Notes: generated by a model from the sequence alone, not told the origin. A stretch of 64,000 nt of DNA from Streptomyces sp. BHT-5-2 (GCF_019774615.1 NZ_CP081496.1:1364001-1428000); one strand, 5' to 3'; positions 9,231-18,303 are shown, numbered from the stretch's first letter. A program made the numbers and translations.

Positions 9231-10241
9231 ATGTCAGCGAGTGCACCCGCACGCGCCGACGACCGGGTGGCACCGGCACGCTGCCCGCCCCGACGCGCGG
9301 GCCGCGGCCGCTCGTCGGCCGGAGCGGCGCTGCTGGTACTCGGAACGCTGCTGCTGCCGCTGAGCCTGGCCGCCGTCTGGGCCCGCACCGAACTCACCGA
9401 CACCGACCGCTATGTGGCCGCCGTCGCCCCGCTCGCCCGGGACCCCGCCGTCCAGAACGCCATCGTCGACGACGTCACCAACGGTGTGATGCCCCATGTC
9501 CGGCTGGACGGCCTGCTCAAGGCGGTGCCCCGGGCCGAACGGCCCGCGCTGCGGCGGAAGTTCACCCGCGGCATCCGCGAGTTCGTCGACAAACAGGTCC
9601 GTCAGGTCGTCACCGGCCGGACCTTCCCCGCGGTCTGGACCGGGGTGCACCGCACCGCCCACCGGGCTCTGGACGGCTCGCTGGCGGCGTCCGGCGACGC
9701 CCCCGTCGCCCTCGACCTCTCGCCGGTCATCGAGCGGGTCCGGCACCAGTTGTCCGGCAACGGGCTGGGCCTCGACATCGTCCGCAAGGTGCCGCCCACC
9801 GGCGTCTCGATCGTGCTGCTGAAATCCCCCGATGTGCCCCGGCTGCGGGCCGGCTTCCAGGCCGCGCGGCGTGCAGCGCTGCTGCTGCCGCCCGCCTCCG
9901 CGCTCTGCCTCCTGGGCGGCCTGCTGCTGAGCCGGCGCCGGCAGAGGGCGCTGGTCTGCGCCGCGGCGGGCTGCGCGGTGACCTGCGCCCTCCTGGCGGC
10001 GGCGCTGGCGTTGCTCCGCAGCCGGCTCCTGGACGCCCTGCCCGCCGCGGTCTCCCGTCCGGCCGCCGACGCCTACACGGCCGCCCTGATGGCACCCCTG
10101 CGCTCGGGTGCGTGGACGGTGATCGGCACCGCGACAGCCACCGCCGCCCTCGCCGCGGCGGCTCCGCTCACCGCCCGTCCCCGTCGCCGGACGGCCTTGG
10201 ACCGTCCGCACCGCGTCGTCGTCGGCCGGCCGCGCCGGTAG
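9231..10241 (+). CDS. Integral membrane protein, function unknown
   Basis: The 336-residue protein has an N-terminal membrane segment (about 32-50, SSAGAALLVLGTLLLPLSLAA), a long extracytoplasmic stretch that includes YVAAVAPLARDPAVQNAI, and a C-terminal half with about three more membrane segments at 217-235, 240-262 and 298-318. It resembles Streptomyces membrane proteins of unknown role; I see no catalytic motif. AGGAAGG stands upstream of the ATG. It lies about 120 bp after the metal exporter in the same direction and could be co-transcribed with it. Confidence 0.78.
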   Translation: MSASAPARADDRVAPARCPPRRAGRGRSSAGAALLVLGTLLLPLSLAAVWARTELTDTDRYVAAVAPLARDPAVQNAIVDDVTNGVMPHVRLDGLLKAVPRAERPALRRKFTRGIREFVDKQVRQVVTGRTFPAVWTGVHRTAHRALDGSLAASGDAPVALDLSPVIERVRHQLSGNGLGLDIVRKVPPTGVSIVLLKSPDVPRLRAGFQAARRAALLLPPASALCLLGGLLLSRRRQRALVCAAAGCAVTCALLAAALALLRSRLLDALPAAVSRPAADAYTAALMAPLRSGAWTVIGTATATAALAAAAPLTARPRRRTALDRPHRVVVGRPRR

Positions 10242-10300
10242 CGTCCCACGACGACACGGCGAACACGTCCCCGCAGGCCGGGGCGGCGGCCCCCATGGCA

Positions 10301-10330
10301 ACGGCCCGCCCGGTGGCCGAGGCGGGCCGT
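10301..10330 (-). terminator. Hairpin terminator after the quinone oxidoreductase gene
   Basis: ACGGCCCGCC and GGCGGGCCGT form a perfect 10-bp stem with a 10-base loop, directly past the reverse-strand stop at 10333. It may also stop reading from the opposing membrane protein gene. Confidence 0.7.
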
Positions 10331-10332
10331 GC

Positions 10333-11274
10333 TCAGATCGCCAGGACGGTCTTCCCCTGTGCTCGCCCGGTGCGGCTGGCCGCCAGGGCCTCCGGGGCCT
10401 CCTCCAGGGGGACTTCGAGGCCCACGAGGACGGTGAGGCGGCCCGCGTCGAGGTGCCCCGCGAGGATCTCCAGGAGCTGCGGGGAGGGGCGGTTGACGAA
10501 GTTGAAGCCGCGCAGGTTGTGCTCGGTGAGCACATCGGCATCGGCCGAGCCGATCAACGAGACCGCCACCCCGCCGTCCCGTACGGTCCGGGTCAGGTCG
10601 ACGAATCCCTTGGCGTCGCTGACCATGTCGATCAGCACGTCCACCCCGTCCGGGTGGGCGGCCAGCACCTGGTCGGCGACCGGGCCCGCGGTGTGATCGA
10701 CGGTCTCCGCGGCGCCCAGCGTCCGCATCAGCTCCGCCTTGGACGGGCGGGCGGTGGCGATCACCTCGGCGCCGCGGCCGGCCGCGAGCTGGGTGACGAA
10801 GGTGCCGACCCCGCCGGTCGCGCCGACGACCAGCACCTGCCGGCCCTCGCCGATCCGGGTCTCCTCCACCAGGTTGTACGCGGTCATCCCGGCGGTGGGC
10901 ACGGCCGCGGAGGTCGCGTAGGTGACGCTGCGGGCGGCCAGCGCGATGGCGTCCTCCTTGGCCACGGCGAACTCGGCGTACGAACCACCGCCCCGCTCCG
11001 GCAGCTGGAACTGGCCGAACACCGGGTCACCCACGGTGAACCGCCGGATGCCGCTGCCGACCGCGACCACCTCGCCCGCCCCGTCCGCGCCCAGAACCAG
11101 GGGAAAGACGGCCTGGACGGCATCCCCGAACGCCCCGTCGGCGAGCTTCCAGTCCACGGGATTGAGCCCGGCGGCGGCCAGCCGCACCAGGACCTCGCCG
11201 GGCCCCGGTTCAGGCTGCGGCAGCTCCATGAGCTGCGGGTCCGCACCGAAGGCGTTGACTGCTACGGCTCTCAT
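10333..11274 (-). CDS. NADP-dependent alcohol dehydrogenase-like / quinone oxidoreductase
   Basis: The 313-residue protein is a zinc-independent medium-chain reductase of the quinone oxidoreductase type. It has an N-terminal GroES-like domain (PGPGEVLVRLAAAGLNPVDWK) and a Rossmann domain with VLVVGATGGVGTFVTQLAA, the NADPH loop, around residue 147. There are no zinc-binding cysteines. It probably reduces quinones or enones in the cytoplasm; the substrate cannot be read from sequence. It is divergent from the osmolyte ATPase gene and has its own hairpin terminator. Confidence 0.88.
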   Translation of the reverse strand: MRAVAVNAFGADPQLMELPQPEPGPGEVLVRLAAAGLNPVDWKLADGAFGDAVQAVFPLVLGADGAGEVVAVGSGIRRFTVGDPVFGQFQLPERGGGSYAEFAVAKEDAIALAARSVTYATSAAVPTAGMTAYNLVEETRIGEGRQVLVVGATGGVGTFVTQLAAGRGAEVIATARPSKAELMRTLGAAETVDHTAGPVADQVLAAHPDGVDVLIDMVSDAKGFVDLTRTVRDGGVAVSLIGSADADVLTEHNLRGFNFVNRPSPQLLEILAGHLDAGRLTVLVGLEVPLEEAPEALAASRTGRAQGKTVLAI

Positions 11275-11462
11275 GTGGCGTTTCCTTCCACCCTTTCGAG
11301 GAGGCGGCCGGGTGGATCGTAAGCACGGCGGTCGGGCCCGGCGCGGCAGGACGGGAGGCGGTGCCCCGGAAGCAACTCGTACGGCCCCCGTCGCCGTTCA
11401 CTTTGCCCACTCGATTGCCCGCATGACGGGACCAGTGCGGGGCCGCGGGATTCAATGGCGCA

Positions 11463-12620
11463 ATGATCCGGTTCGAGTCGGTCACCAAGCGCTACCCGGA
11501 CGGGACCACCGCCGTCGACGACCTGTCCTTCGAGGTCGAGGAAGGTGAGCTGGTCACCCTGGTCGGACCGTCCGGGTGCGGCAAGACGACGACCATGATG
11601 ATGGTGAACCGGCTCATCGACCCCACCGGCGGCCGGATCCTCGTCGACGGCGCGGACGTCTCCGGTGTCGACCCGGTCCGGCTGCGCCGCCGGATCGGCT
11701 ATGTCATCCAGCAGACCGGCCTCTTCCCGCACCGCACCGTCCTCGACAACACCGCGACCGTGCCGTACCTGTCCGGCTGGAAGAAGGCCAGGGCGCGCGA
11801 GCGGGCCGCCGAACTCCTTGATCTGGTCGGCCTGGACCCCGGCGTCTACGGCTCGCGCTATCCCGACCAGTTGTCCGGCGGCCAGCGCCAGCGGGTCGGG
11901 GTGGCCCGGGCGCTGGCGGCCGATCCGCCGGTGCTGCTGATGGACGAGCCGTTCGGTGCCGTCGACCCGGTCGTCCGGGACCGCCTCCAGACGGAGTTCC
12001 TGCGGCTCCAGGCCACCATGCACAAGACCGTGCTGCTGGTCACCCATGACATCGAGGAGGCCATCCGGCTCGGCGACCGGATCGCGGTCTACGGCACCGG
12101 CCGGATCGAGCAGTTCGACACCCCGGCGCGGGTGCTCGGCGCCCCCGCCACTCCCTATGTCGCCGAATTCGTGGGTGCGGACCGGGCGTTGAAGCAACTC
12201 TCGGTCACTCCCATCGACCGCGCGGACCTGGAGCGCCCGCCGTTCGCCCGGCTCGCCGAGCCGGCCGCGGACGCGGTGTCCCGGCTGCGTGCCGAGGGCG
12301 CGCGCTGGGCGGTGGTACTGGACGCGGACGGGGCGCTGCACGGCTGGGTGGGCACCGAGAGCCTGGCGGGTGCAGGCGGAACCGTTGCCGACCACGCCCG
12401 GCGGATGGAGGCGTGGATCCCCGCGTCCGGGACCCTCAAGGCCGCGTTCAGCGAAATGCTCAAGCACGACGCAGGCTGGATCGCGGTCCTGGACGAGCAG
12501 CGGTTTCTGGGCGTGCTGACCCCGACGGCACTGCACGAGGCGCTGCGCCGCACCATCGCACCGGAGCAGCGCGGCGTGTCGCGGGGGCGGCCGGAGGTGG
12601 ATTCGGTCCCGACGGAATGA
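11463..12620 (+). CDS. Glycine betaine/choline-type ABC transporter ATP-binding protein
   Basis: This is the ATPase of an OpuC/ProU-type osmolyte importer, 385 residues. Visible motifs are Walker A GPSGCGKTT, the ABC signature LSGGQRQRVGVARAL and Walker B LLMDEPFGAVD, followed by the switch histidine in LVTHDIEEA. The C-terminal 140 residues resemble a tandem CBS domain, the ionic-strength or nucleotide sensor in this family. The gene has no clear ribosome binding site. It is read toward the permease and binding-protein operon on the other strand, so the transporter is made from two converging units with a parS pair between them. Confidence 0.93.
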   Translation: MIRFESVTKRYPDGTTAVDDLSFEVEEGELVTLVGPSGCGKTTTMMMVNRLIDPTGGRILVDGADVSGVDPVRLRRRIGYVIQQTGLFPHRTVLDNTATVPYLSGWKKARARERAAELLDLVGLDPGVYGSRYPDQLSGGQRQRVGVARALAADPPVLLMDEPFGAVDPVVRDRLQTEFLRLQATMHKTVLLVTHDIEEAIRLGDRIAVYGTGRIEQFDTPARVLGAPATPYVAEFVGADRALKQLSVTPIDRADLERPPFARLAEPAADAVSRLRAEGARWAVVLDADGALHGWVGTESLAGAGGTVADHARRMEAWIPASGTLKAAFSEMLKHDAGWIAVLDEQRFLGVLTPTALHEALRRTIAPEQRGVSRGRPEVDSVPTE

Positions 12621-12644
12621 GGCGGGGCACGGGGTGAGCGTGCT

Positions 12645-12689
12645 GTTTCACGTGAAACGACGCTAAGGGAGCGGTGTTTCACGTGAAAC
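12645..12689. other. parS: parS pair (12645-12658 and 12676-12689)
   Basis: Two exact GTTTCACGTGAAAC palindromes start 31 bp apart between the stops of two convergent genes, the osmolyte ATPase and its binding protein. Confidence 0.93.
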
Positions 12690-12704
12690 GTCGCCCGGGC
12701 GTCG

Positions 12705-13694
12705 TCAGCTCCTCTTCAACAGGCCCTTGGACACGAGGTAGTTGTGGGCCACGTCCGAGGCGAGCCGACGCCAGCTGTCGACCTGTTCGTTGAGTCGGGC
12801 CAGGTCTTCGGTGGTCAGTACGCGGTTGAGGCGGTCCAGTGCGGCGGCCGGGCGGGGCCCTCCGGCCCTGGCGCGATGGACGACGGGGACGACGTAGTCG
12901 GCGTTCTGGAGTTTCCGGTCGTCGGCGAGGACGACCAGTCCGAACTGGTCGAGCGTGGCGTCCGTGCTGGTGGTCAGCACCATCTGGTCCTGGCCGTTCT
13001 GGACGGCCTGTTTCGCGGGCGTGGTGCCGACGCCCTTGGGGTCCACGGCGGTGATGTCGATGCCGTATGTCTTCCGCAGCCCCGGTGCGCAGAACGGCCG
13101 CTGGACGCACTCGTCCCCCGCCGCCAACCGCACCGGGAGCCCGGCGCGGCCCAGGTCGCTGAGGGTGCGCAGCCGGTGTTCGGCGGCGTAGGAGGCGCGC
13201 ACCGCGAAGGCGTTCTGGTCGACGGCCCGGCCCGCCGGGAGCACGGTCAGACCGCGCGGGGCGGTGAGCCGGCGCAGCGCGGCCATGGTGGTGGCGAGGT
13301 CGGGGGAGGCGACCGGGGCGGCTTCGGGGCCGTGCTTCTTGGCGTTGAGCCAGTCCGCGAAGGTGGCGGCGTATTCCGGTACGACGTCGATCTGACCGGC
13401 CTCCAGCGCGGGTTCGTACAGCTCGCGGTTGCCGACGGTGAGGACGCGGGTGCGATAGCCGGCCTGGCGGAGCAGCGCCGCGTACATCTGGGCGAGCAGC
13501 TCGCTCTCGGTGAAGCCGGCCGAGCCGATGGCGAGGTCGCGGCTGTCGCCGGGCGAGGCGGTGACTGCGCCACGGTGCTCCAGCGACGGCCCGCCGGTGC
13601 AGGAGACGAGGCCGGCCAGCGCGGCCGGGACGGCAAGGACGCCCCACACGCCACGGTGGACCGCGCGCAGCGGGGCCGTGCGGAGCGCCCTCAC
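12705..13694 (-). CDS. Osmolyte (glycine betaine/choline-type) ABC transporter substrate-binding lipoprotein
   Basis: The 329-residue protein has a signal peptide ending in the lipobox LVSC, so it should be tethered to the outer face of the membrane. The mature part is an OpuAC/OpuCC-type domain, beginning with LAIGSAGFTESELLAQMYAA and continuing with IDVVPEYAATFADWL and VLTTSTDATLDQFGLVVL. The GTG at 13694 overlaps the permease stop (GTGA), making it the last gene of the reverse operon. The exact ligand (betaine, choline, carnitine or another osmolyte) cannot be decided here. Confidence 0.92.
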   Translation of the reverse strand: MRALRTAPLRAVHRGVWGVLAVPAALAGLVSCTGGPSLEHRGAVTASPGDSRDLAIGSAGFTESELLAQMYAALLRQAGYRTRVLTVGNRELYEPALEAGQIDVVPEYAATFADWLNAKKHGPEAAPVASPDLATTMAALRRLTAPRGLTVLPAGRAVDQNAFAVRASYAAEHRLRTLSDLGRAGLPVRLAAGDECVQRPFCAPGLRKTYGIDITAVDPKGVGTTPAKQAVQNGQDQMVLTTSTDATLDQFGLVVLADDRKLQNADYVVPVVHRARAGGPRPAAALDRLNRVLTTEDLARLNEQVDSWRRLASDVAHNYLVSKGLLKRS

Positions 13695-14365
13695 CGGTGC
13701 CGCCCGCGCGCCCGGGCCGGCGCGAACCGCTGCACCAGCTCGAACAGCGCCTCCATCAGCAGCGCGAACACCGCGACCACCACCGCGCCGGCCACCACCT
13801 GCGGGGTGCTGGCGAGGTTGAAGCCGGCGGTGATGATGCGGCCGAGTCCGCCGCCGCCCACCAGCGCGGCCAGTGTGGCGGTGGCGACGAGCTGCACGGC
13901 GGCGATCCGCACCCCGGTCAGCACCAGCGGCAGGGCGAGCGGCGCCTCCACCCACCACACCAGTTGCACCCCGGTCATCCCCATGCCCCGCGCGGCCCGG
14001 ACCACGTCCTGGTCCACCTCGCGCATGCCGACATAGGCGTTGGTCAGCAGCGGCGGCACGGCGAACAACACCAGCGCGATGACCGTCGGCCACTGGCCGT
14101 TCCGCCCGATCGGGGTCAGCAGGAGCAGGACGAGGACCGCGAAGGTCGGCACCGCGCGGCCGACGTTGGCCAGGTTGACCGCGAGCACGCCACCGCGGCC
14201 CAGGTGCCCGAGGGTCAGCGCGATCGGCAGGGCGATGAGGGCGCTGATGACCAGGCAGGCGAAGGTGAGCGCGGCGTGCTGGGCGAGCCGGTGCCAGACG
14301 CCGTTCTCGCCGGACCAGTTGGCGGCGGTGGTCAGCCAGGCCCAGACCGCGGCGAGGGTGCTCAT
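13691..14365 (-). CDS. Osmolyte ABC transporter permease (second)
   Basis: The 224-residue inner-membrane protein has about five membrane segments and the binding-protein-dependent permease loop around VRAARGMGMTGVQLVWWVEAPLA. It also has ATLAALVGGGGLG, typical of OpuCB/OpuCD permeases. Its start overlaps the preceding permease stop as ATGA, and its stop overlaps the lipoprotein gene. It should pair with the other permease and the ATPase encoded at 11463. Confidence 0.92.
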   Translation of the reverse strand: MSTLAAVWAWLTTAANWSGENGVWHRLAQHAALTFACLVISALIALPIALTLGHLGRGGVLAVNLANVGRAVPTFAVLVLLLLTPIGRNGQWPTVIALVLFAVPPLLTNAYVGMREVDQDVVRAARGMGMTGVQLVWWVEAPLALPLVLTGVRIAAVQLVATATLAALVGGGGLGRIITAGFNLASTPQVVAGAVVVAVFALLMEALFELVQRFAPARARGRHR

Positions 14366-15093
14366 GCCCGCCGTCCGGAGGCGGCGAGCGGCCTGCTCCC
14401 GCGGGCCGACCGCGGGCTCCGCCCGGCCCGCCGCCAGGGGGTGAGCAGCCGTTCCGCGCCGAGCAACAGCAGGTCGAAGGCGACCGCGATGAGCACGCAG
14501 AGCACGGACGCGGTCAGCACCTGCGCCTTGAAGTAGGCGTTCATGCCCGCATAGATGAGGTTGCCCAGTCCGCCGTAGCCGACGATGGCGCCAACGGTGG
14601 TCAGCGCGACCGTGGAGACCGTGGCAATGCGCAGGCCGGCCATGGCGGCGGGCACCGCCAGCGGCAGTTCCACGGTCAGCAGTTGCCGCATCGGGCCGTA
14701 GCCCATGCCGCGGGCGGCCTCCTTGGCGCCGGCCGGGACACCGTCCAGCCCGGCGAGGATGTTCCGGACCAGCAGGGTGAGGGAGTAGAGCGCGAGGCCG
14801 ACCACGACGAGGGTGGCGGAGAGCCCGTAGACCGGCAGCAGCAGCGAGAACATCGCCAGCGACGGAATCGTGTAGACGACGGTGGTGAGGCCGAGGACCG
14901 GCCCGAGCGTCCAGCGCCGGCGGCGGGCCAGCAGGGCCAGCGGGAAGGCGACCACCAGCCCGAGCCCCACCGAGACCACCGTCAGCTGCACGTGCTGGCC
15001 GACCGCGTCGAGCAGGATCTGGCGGCGGGTGCTCAGGTAGTCGCCGCAGATCCAGTCGTTGCGGGCCAGGCAGTCGTCCGGTGGGGCGGTCAC
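14362..15093 (-). CDS. Osmolyte ABC transporter permease (first)
   Basis: The 243-residue permease is the first gene of the reverse operon. It shows the same fold as its neighbour, with TTVVYTIPSLAMFSLLLPVYG, KEAARGMGYGPMRQLLTVELPLA and TTVGAIVGYGGLGNLIYAG. I placed the start at the GTG at 15093 (VTAPPDDCLARND) because the 32 residues before it, rich in Arg, Gly and Cys, look non-coding. No strong ribosome binding site precedes it. An inverted repeat with TATA-like arms lies about 90 bp upstream. Confidence 0.88.
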   Translation of the reverse strand: MTAPPDDCLARNDWICGDYLSTRRQILLDAVGQHVQLTVVSVGLGLVVAFPLALLARRRRWTLGPVLGLTTVVYTIPSLAMFSLLLPVYGLSATLVVVGLALYSLTLLVRNILAGLDGVPAGAKEAARGMGYGPMRQLLTVELPLAVPAAMAGLRIATVSTVALTTVGAIVGYGGLGNLIYAGMNAYFKAQVLTASVLCVLIAVAFDLLLLGAERLLTPWRRAGRSPRSARGSRPLAASGRRA

Positions 15094-15394
15094 AGCAGCA
15101 GTCCACCGCGGGCGCCGCGGGGTGTCGCGCGGGGCGCACCCGATCGGGCTGTCGCCGCCCCCACGGCACACCCACCCCCGGCTATACACGCAGTGTGTAC
15201 GCCATGTGTATAGTCCTTGGAGTCCGTTCGGCAGACGGTCGGCGCGCCAGTCATGAGCTGATCCGCGTCGGCTTCGCCATGCCCGGAATCCCGGCCGCGC
15301 ACGCTCCCGGGCGGCACCCCGAGCGAAGGGGTCCGAGGAAGAACCGCCGAGAACGCCACAGCAGCCGGCCCCAGCGAACAGGAAAGCCCTTCAG
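15094..15394. other. Divergent intergenic region with inverted repeat
   Basis: This 301-bp gap separates the osmolyte operon from the NodB-type lipoprotein gene. It contains CTATACAC (15182-15189) and GTGTATAG (15206-15213) as perfect inverted arms 16 bp apart, with further TGTGTA-like half sites between. The arms supply -10-like TATA elements on both strands. The rest is GC-rich without recognisable features until the AGGAAAG ribosome binding site before 15395. Confidence 0.5.
15182..15213. promoter_or_regulatory. Inverted repeat, candidate operator/divergent promoter
   Basis: Perfect 8-bp arms CTATACAC and GTGTATAG flank a 16-bp centre holding GTGTGTAC. This AT-rich island stands out in GC-rich surroundings and lies between divergent genes. 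Confidence 0.5.
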
Positions 15395-16177
15395 ATGCCG
15401 AAGCAGAAAACCGCGGCCCGCCGCTCGTCCACAGCCGGGCTGCTGACGGCCGTCTCCCTGGCCCTGGCGCTCAGCGGCTGCGCCTCGTACGACGTCACCG
15501 CCCCGGTCGACGCGCGGGCCGACGCCCCGGCCGACGTCAAGGCCGGCGCGGCGGGCAGCGGCGCCGTCGACTGCCGCAAGGCCAAGTGCGTGGCGCTGAC
15601 CTTCGACGCGGGCCCGAGCGAGAACACCAACCGGCTGCTGGACATCCTCAAGGAGAACAAGGCCCACGCCACGTTCTTCATGCTCGGCAAGAACCACATC
15701 GCCGAGCGCCCCGCCGAGGTGAAGCGGATCGACGCCGAGGGCCACGAGCTGGCCAACCACACCTGGTCCCACCAGATCCTCACCGACATCAAGCCGGACG
15801 AGGTCAAGCGCGAGCTGTCCAGCGTCCAGGACGAGGTCCGCAGGATCACCGGCAAGACGCCCACCCTGATGCGACCGCCGCAGGGCCGGACCGACCGCGA
15901 GGTCTCCCGGATCAGCAAGGAACTCGGCCTGGCGCAGGTCCTGTGGAGCGTGACCGCCAAGGACTACCAGACCACCGACTCAGCCCTGATCACCAAGCGG
16001 GTACTCGACCAGACCGAGCGCGACGGCATCATCCTGCTGCACGACATCTACAAGGGCACCGTGCCGGCCGTCCCCGGCATCCTCAAGGAGCTCAAGAAGC
16101 GCGGCTACACGGTCGTCACCGTGTCCCAGCTGCTCTCCCCGGCGAAGCCGGAACCGGGGATGGTCTACCGGCCGTGA
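15395..16177 (+). CDS. Polysaccharide deacetylase (NodB-type) lipoprotein
   Basis: The 260-residue protein has a lipoprotein signal ending LALSGC at about residue 29 and a NodB homology domain from about residue 66. Motif 1 is TFDAGP, where the second Asp of the usual TFDDGP, a metal ligand, is alanine. Motif 2 is intact (NHTWSH, the His-x3-His metal pair), with MRPPQGR and ILLHDI as later motifs. It probably removes acetyl groups from a cell wall sugar polymer outside the cell. The changed aspartate occurs in other NodB relatives and need not abolish activity. It ends with a strong terminator shared with a convergent gene. Confidence 0.9.
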   Translation: MPKQKTAARRSSTAGLLTAVSLALALSGCASYDVTAPVDARADAPADVKAGAAGSGAVDCRKAKCVALTFDAGPSENTNRLLDILKENKAHATFFMLGKNHIAERPAEVKRIDAEGHELANHTWSHQILTDIKPDEVKRELSSVQDEVRRITGKTPTLMRPPQGRTDREVSRISKELGLAQVLWSVTAKDYQTTDSALITKRVLDQTERDGIILLHDIYKGTVPAVPGILKELKKRGYTVVTVSQLLSPAKPEPGMVYRP

Positions 16178-16248
16178 GCCGGGTCCGTCGGGCGCGGGTG
16201 AAGCCGGCCGGGGCAGGAGCGGCGTCCTCACCCGGGGAAGCGGCCGTA

Positions 16249-16290
16249 CGAGGAAGGGGGCACCGGACCGATCCGGTGCCCCCTTCCTCG
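16249..16290. terminator. Bidirectional hairpin terminator
   Basis: An 18-bp perfect stem (CGAGGAAGGGGGCACCGG and its complement) with a 6-base loop sits between two convergent genes. Confidence 0.85.
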
Positions 16291-16315
16291 CGCTTCCGCC
16301 CTTATGGCGCCAGCC

Positions 16316-17587
16316 TCACCCCTGAGGGCGCTCGGCCTCCACTCGCTTGTGGGACCGCTCCTCGGCGGGCGCCTGCCCCTTGGACGTGCCCTTCGTCGAA
16401 CCCGGCGCCGGCTTGTCCGGCTCGGTGTCCTGCGGGAAGGTCAGCTGCTGGCTCTGCCACTCCAGGGCCGGTACGACCTCCCGCCGCCAGGTCCCGAACT
16501 GGTGGCTGCCGCGGGGCAGGATGATCGAGTCGACCCTCATCGGCGACTTCGCCGCATGGATGAAGTTCATGGTGTCGCCGTAGTCCGACTCGCCCTGGCG
16601 GCTGCTGGCCACCAGCGCGGAGACCTGCGGCGCCGGCAGGTTCTTCAGCCGCCACAGCAGATCGTGCTCGCGCTGGCGCTGGGCACCGGTCGGACCGGGG
16701 CCGAAGAGGCTGCCGGTGGTGAGGTCGTCCTTGATCGAGTAGTCGCCGGAGAGCGAGACCGCCGAGGTGTACGCATTCGGGTTGCGCATCGCCAGCTGGA
16801 GCGAGCAGGTGCCGCCGGACGAGTACCCGAACGCGCCCCAGGCGCTGGGGTCGTGGCCCACGCGGTAGGCCGACTTCATGGCGTCCGGCAGGTCCTTGGT
16901 GAAGAACGTCTCGGCCTGCGGGCCACCCGGCACGTCCACGCACTCGGTGTCGCGCGGCGGCGCGATCGTCGGCCGCACCATCACGATCACGGTCGGCTGC
17001 ATCTTGCCCTGCGAGATCAACCGCCCCGCGTTCTGCGGGATCTGGAGGTGCTGCGCGAGGTTCATGATGCCGCCCGGGTAGCCGCTGATGACGACCATGA
17101 CGGGGAACCGCTGCCGGTGGAACTGCTGCTGGAAGTACTGCGGCGGCAGATACACGAAGCCCGGGTTGATGGCCCGGGTACGGCGGCCGATGATCCGTAC
17201 GGACTCGACCTTCCCCACCTTGTCGGCCGGGCCCGTCGGCAGCCCGGTCACCCGGTCGAGCCCCTGGGGGCCGGCGGGCTGGATCAGCCCGCCCTTGATG
17301 TTGCCGACCGTGGCGTACTGCCCGTCACCCTGGCTCACCGAAGCCGGGGCCTGGTCGTTGTTGCCCAGCAACTCGTCCCAGTTGCCGTAGAACTCGAAGT
17401 TGGTGTTCACGGCCAGTGCCAGCGCGGACACGATCGACACCTGGGTGACCATGATGGCCACCAGCCTCCCCAGCACGTGGCGCCACCCGTTGCGCGCCAG
17501 CCGGGGCCAGAGCCAGACCGTCGCGGCAACGCAGACCACCGCCAGCACGATCACCGTGATTTCGAGCGACTGACTGGTCAGCCCCAT
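16316..17587 (-). CDS. Membrane-anchored alpha/beta-hydrolase esterase
   Basis: The 423-residue protein begins with two membrane segments (about 9-28 and 40-60) and then carries a large alpha/beta-hydrolase domain of the esterase D / antigen 85-like group. The nucleophile elbow is GYSSGG, the acid is likely in the SDYGDTMNF stretch, and the catalytic histidine is in LPRGSHQFGTW. The C-terminal 40 residues are a Pro/Lys/Glu-rich tail. The domain should face outside and could act on lipid or wall esters; the substrate is unknown. It is convergent with the NodB lipoprotein gene. Confidence 0.88.
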   Translation of the reverse strand: MGLTSQSLEITVIVLAVVCVAATVWLWPRLARNGWRHVLGRLVAIMVTQVSIVSALALAVNTNFEFYGNWDELLGNNDQAPASVSQGDGQYATVGNIKGGLIQPAGPQGLDRVTGLPTGPADKVGKVESVRIIGRRTRAINPGFVYLPPQYFQQQFHRQRFPVMVVISGYPGGIMNLAQHLQIPQNAGRLISQGKMQPTVIVMVRPTIAPPRDTECVDVPGGPQAETFFTKDLPDAMKSAYRVGHDPSAWGAFGYSSGGTCSLQLAMRNPNAYTSAVSLSGDYSIKDDLTTGSLFGPGPTGAQRQREHDLLWRLKNLPAPQVSALVASSRQGESDYGDTMNFIHAAKSPMRVDSIILPRGSHQFGTWRREVVPALEWQSQQLTFPQDTEPDKPAPGSTKGTSKGQAPAEERSHKRVEAERPQG

Positions 17588-17814
17588 GCGCCCACATCTC
17601 CCGTCACCCTCGAAAGGGTTCTTGCCTTCTCACCGGCCGCCCCCCGAGGCACAACGGGCGGCTCAGGACAATGGTCACCGGAGAAGACGGGCACATCCGT
17701 GAATCGGATACCTGCACGACTTACTTCTTACCGACCTCTTGCCTGTTCGTTTCCCTCACGTGATGCGCGCGAAGGGGCCGGGAGGTCCCTGACAACCGAC
17801 GGAACCACGTGGAT

Positions 17815-17828
17815 GTTTCACGTGAAAC
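17815..17828. other. parS: parS site
   Basis: An exact GTTTCACGTGAAAC palindrome in the large gap between the esterase and vWA genes. Confidence 0.93.
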
Positions 17829-18282
17829 GAAGCGCCGATGAACAACTGGCGACAAGACGCCCTCATCGGCTCCAGGGCCGCCCCGGAACATCGCCGCGCC
17901 CTGCACACCGACCCGAACTTGCCACCCCGTCTCACCAGTTGACACAGAAGAGTCCCGGAACCTCAGCCTCACAACGACATCCAGGACAATTTCGCTATCC
18001 GTCACTTTGGGCACCCCATACGCAACTTCCCCGCCATGCATGGGGTCAAGCTCCGCCGTACAAACGATCACGCTGCCCTCTTTGCCGGCGATCAATCGGG
18101 CTTTTCCGTAAAGGCCGCGTGCACCATTTCCACCGACCGGTCCGCCCTTTCCGGTTCGACGAAGCGCCACTCGAAACCAGACCCCCGCTCAACACCCCGT
18201 ATGGCCCACCACACGAGGCGCGGGTTCCCACGATCAAGCCTGCGCCGACCGCTACTCTTACGTATCCGTCCTGGTCAGGGAC

Positions 18283-18303
18283 ATGTCCGCGCTTCACGGA
18301 CAT
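18283..18303. promoter_or_regulatory. Inverted repeat upstream of the vWA gene
   Basis: ATGTCCG and CGGACAT are perfect 7-bp arms around a 7-bp spacer, ending about 35 bp before the ATG at 18339. It is a possible operator or leader hairpin. Confidence 0.4.

Noticed and set aside
8097..15093. Mobile element carrying the exporter and osmolyte genes
   Set aside because: No transposase, integrase, tRNA or flanking repeat was found, and base composition matches the surroundings.
17721..18170. 149-codon reverse frame as a gene
   Set aside because: Third-position G/C bias is weak, it reads through parS, and no family is recognisable. It is reported only as part of the gap.
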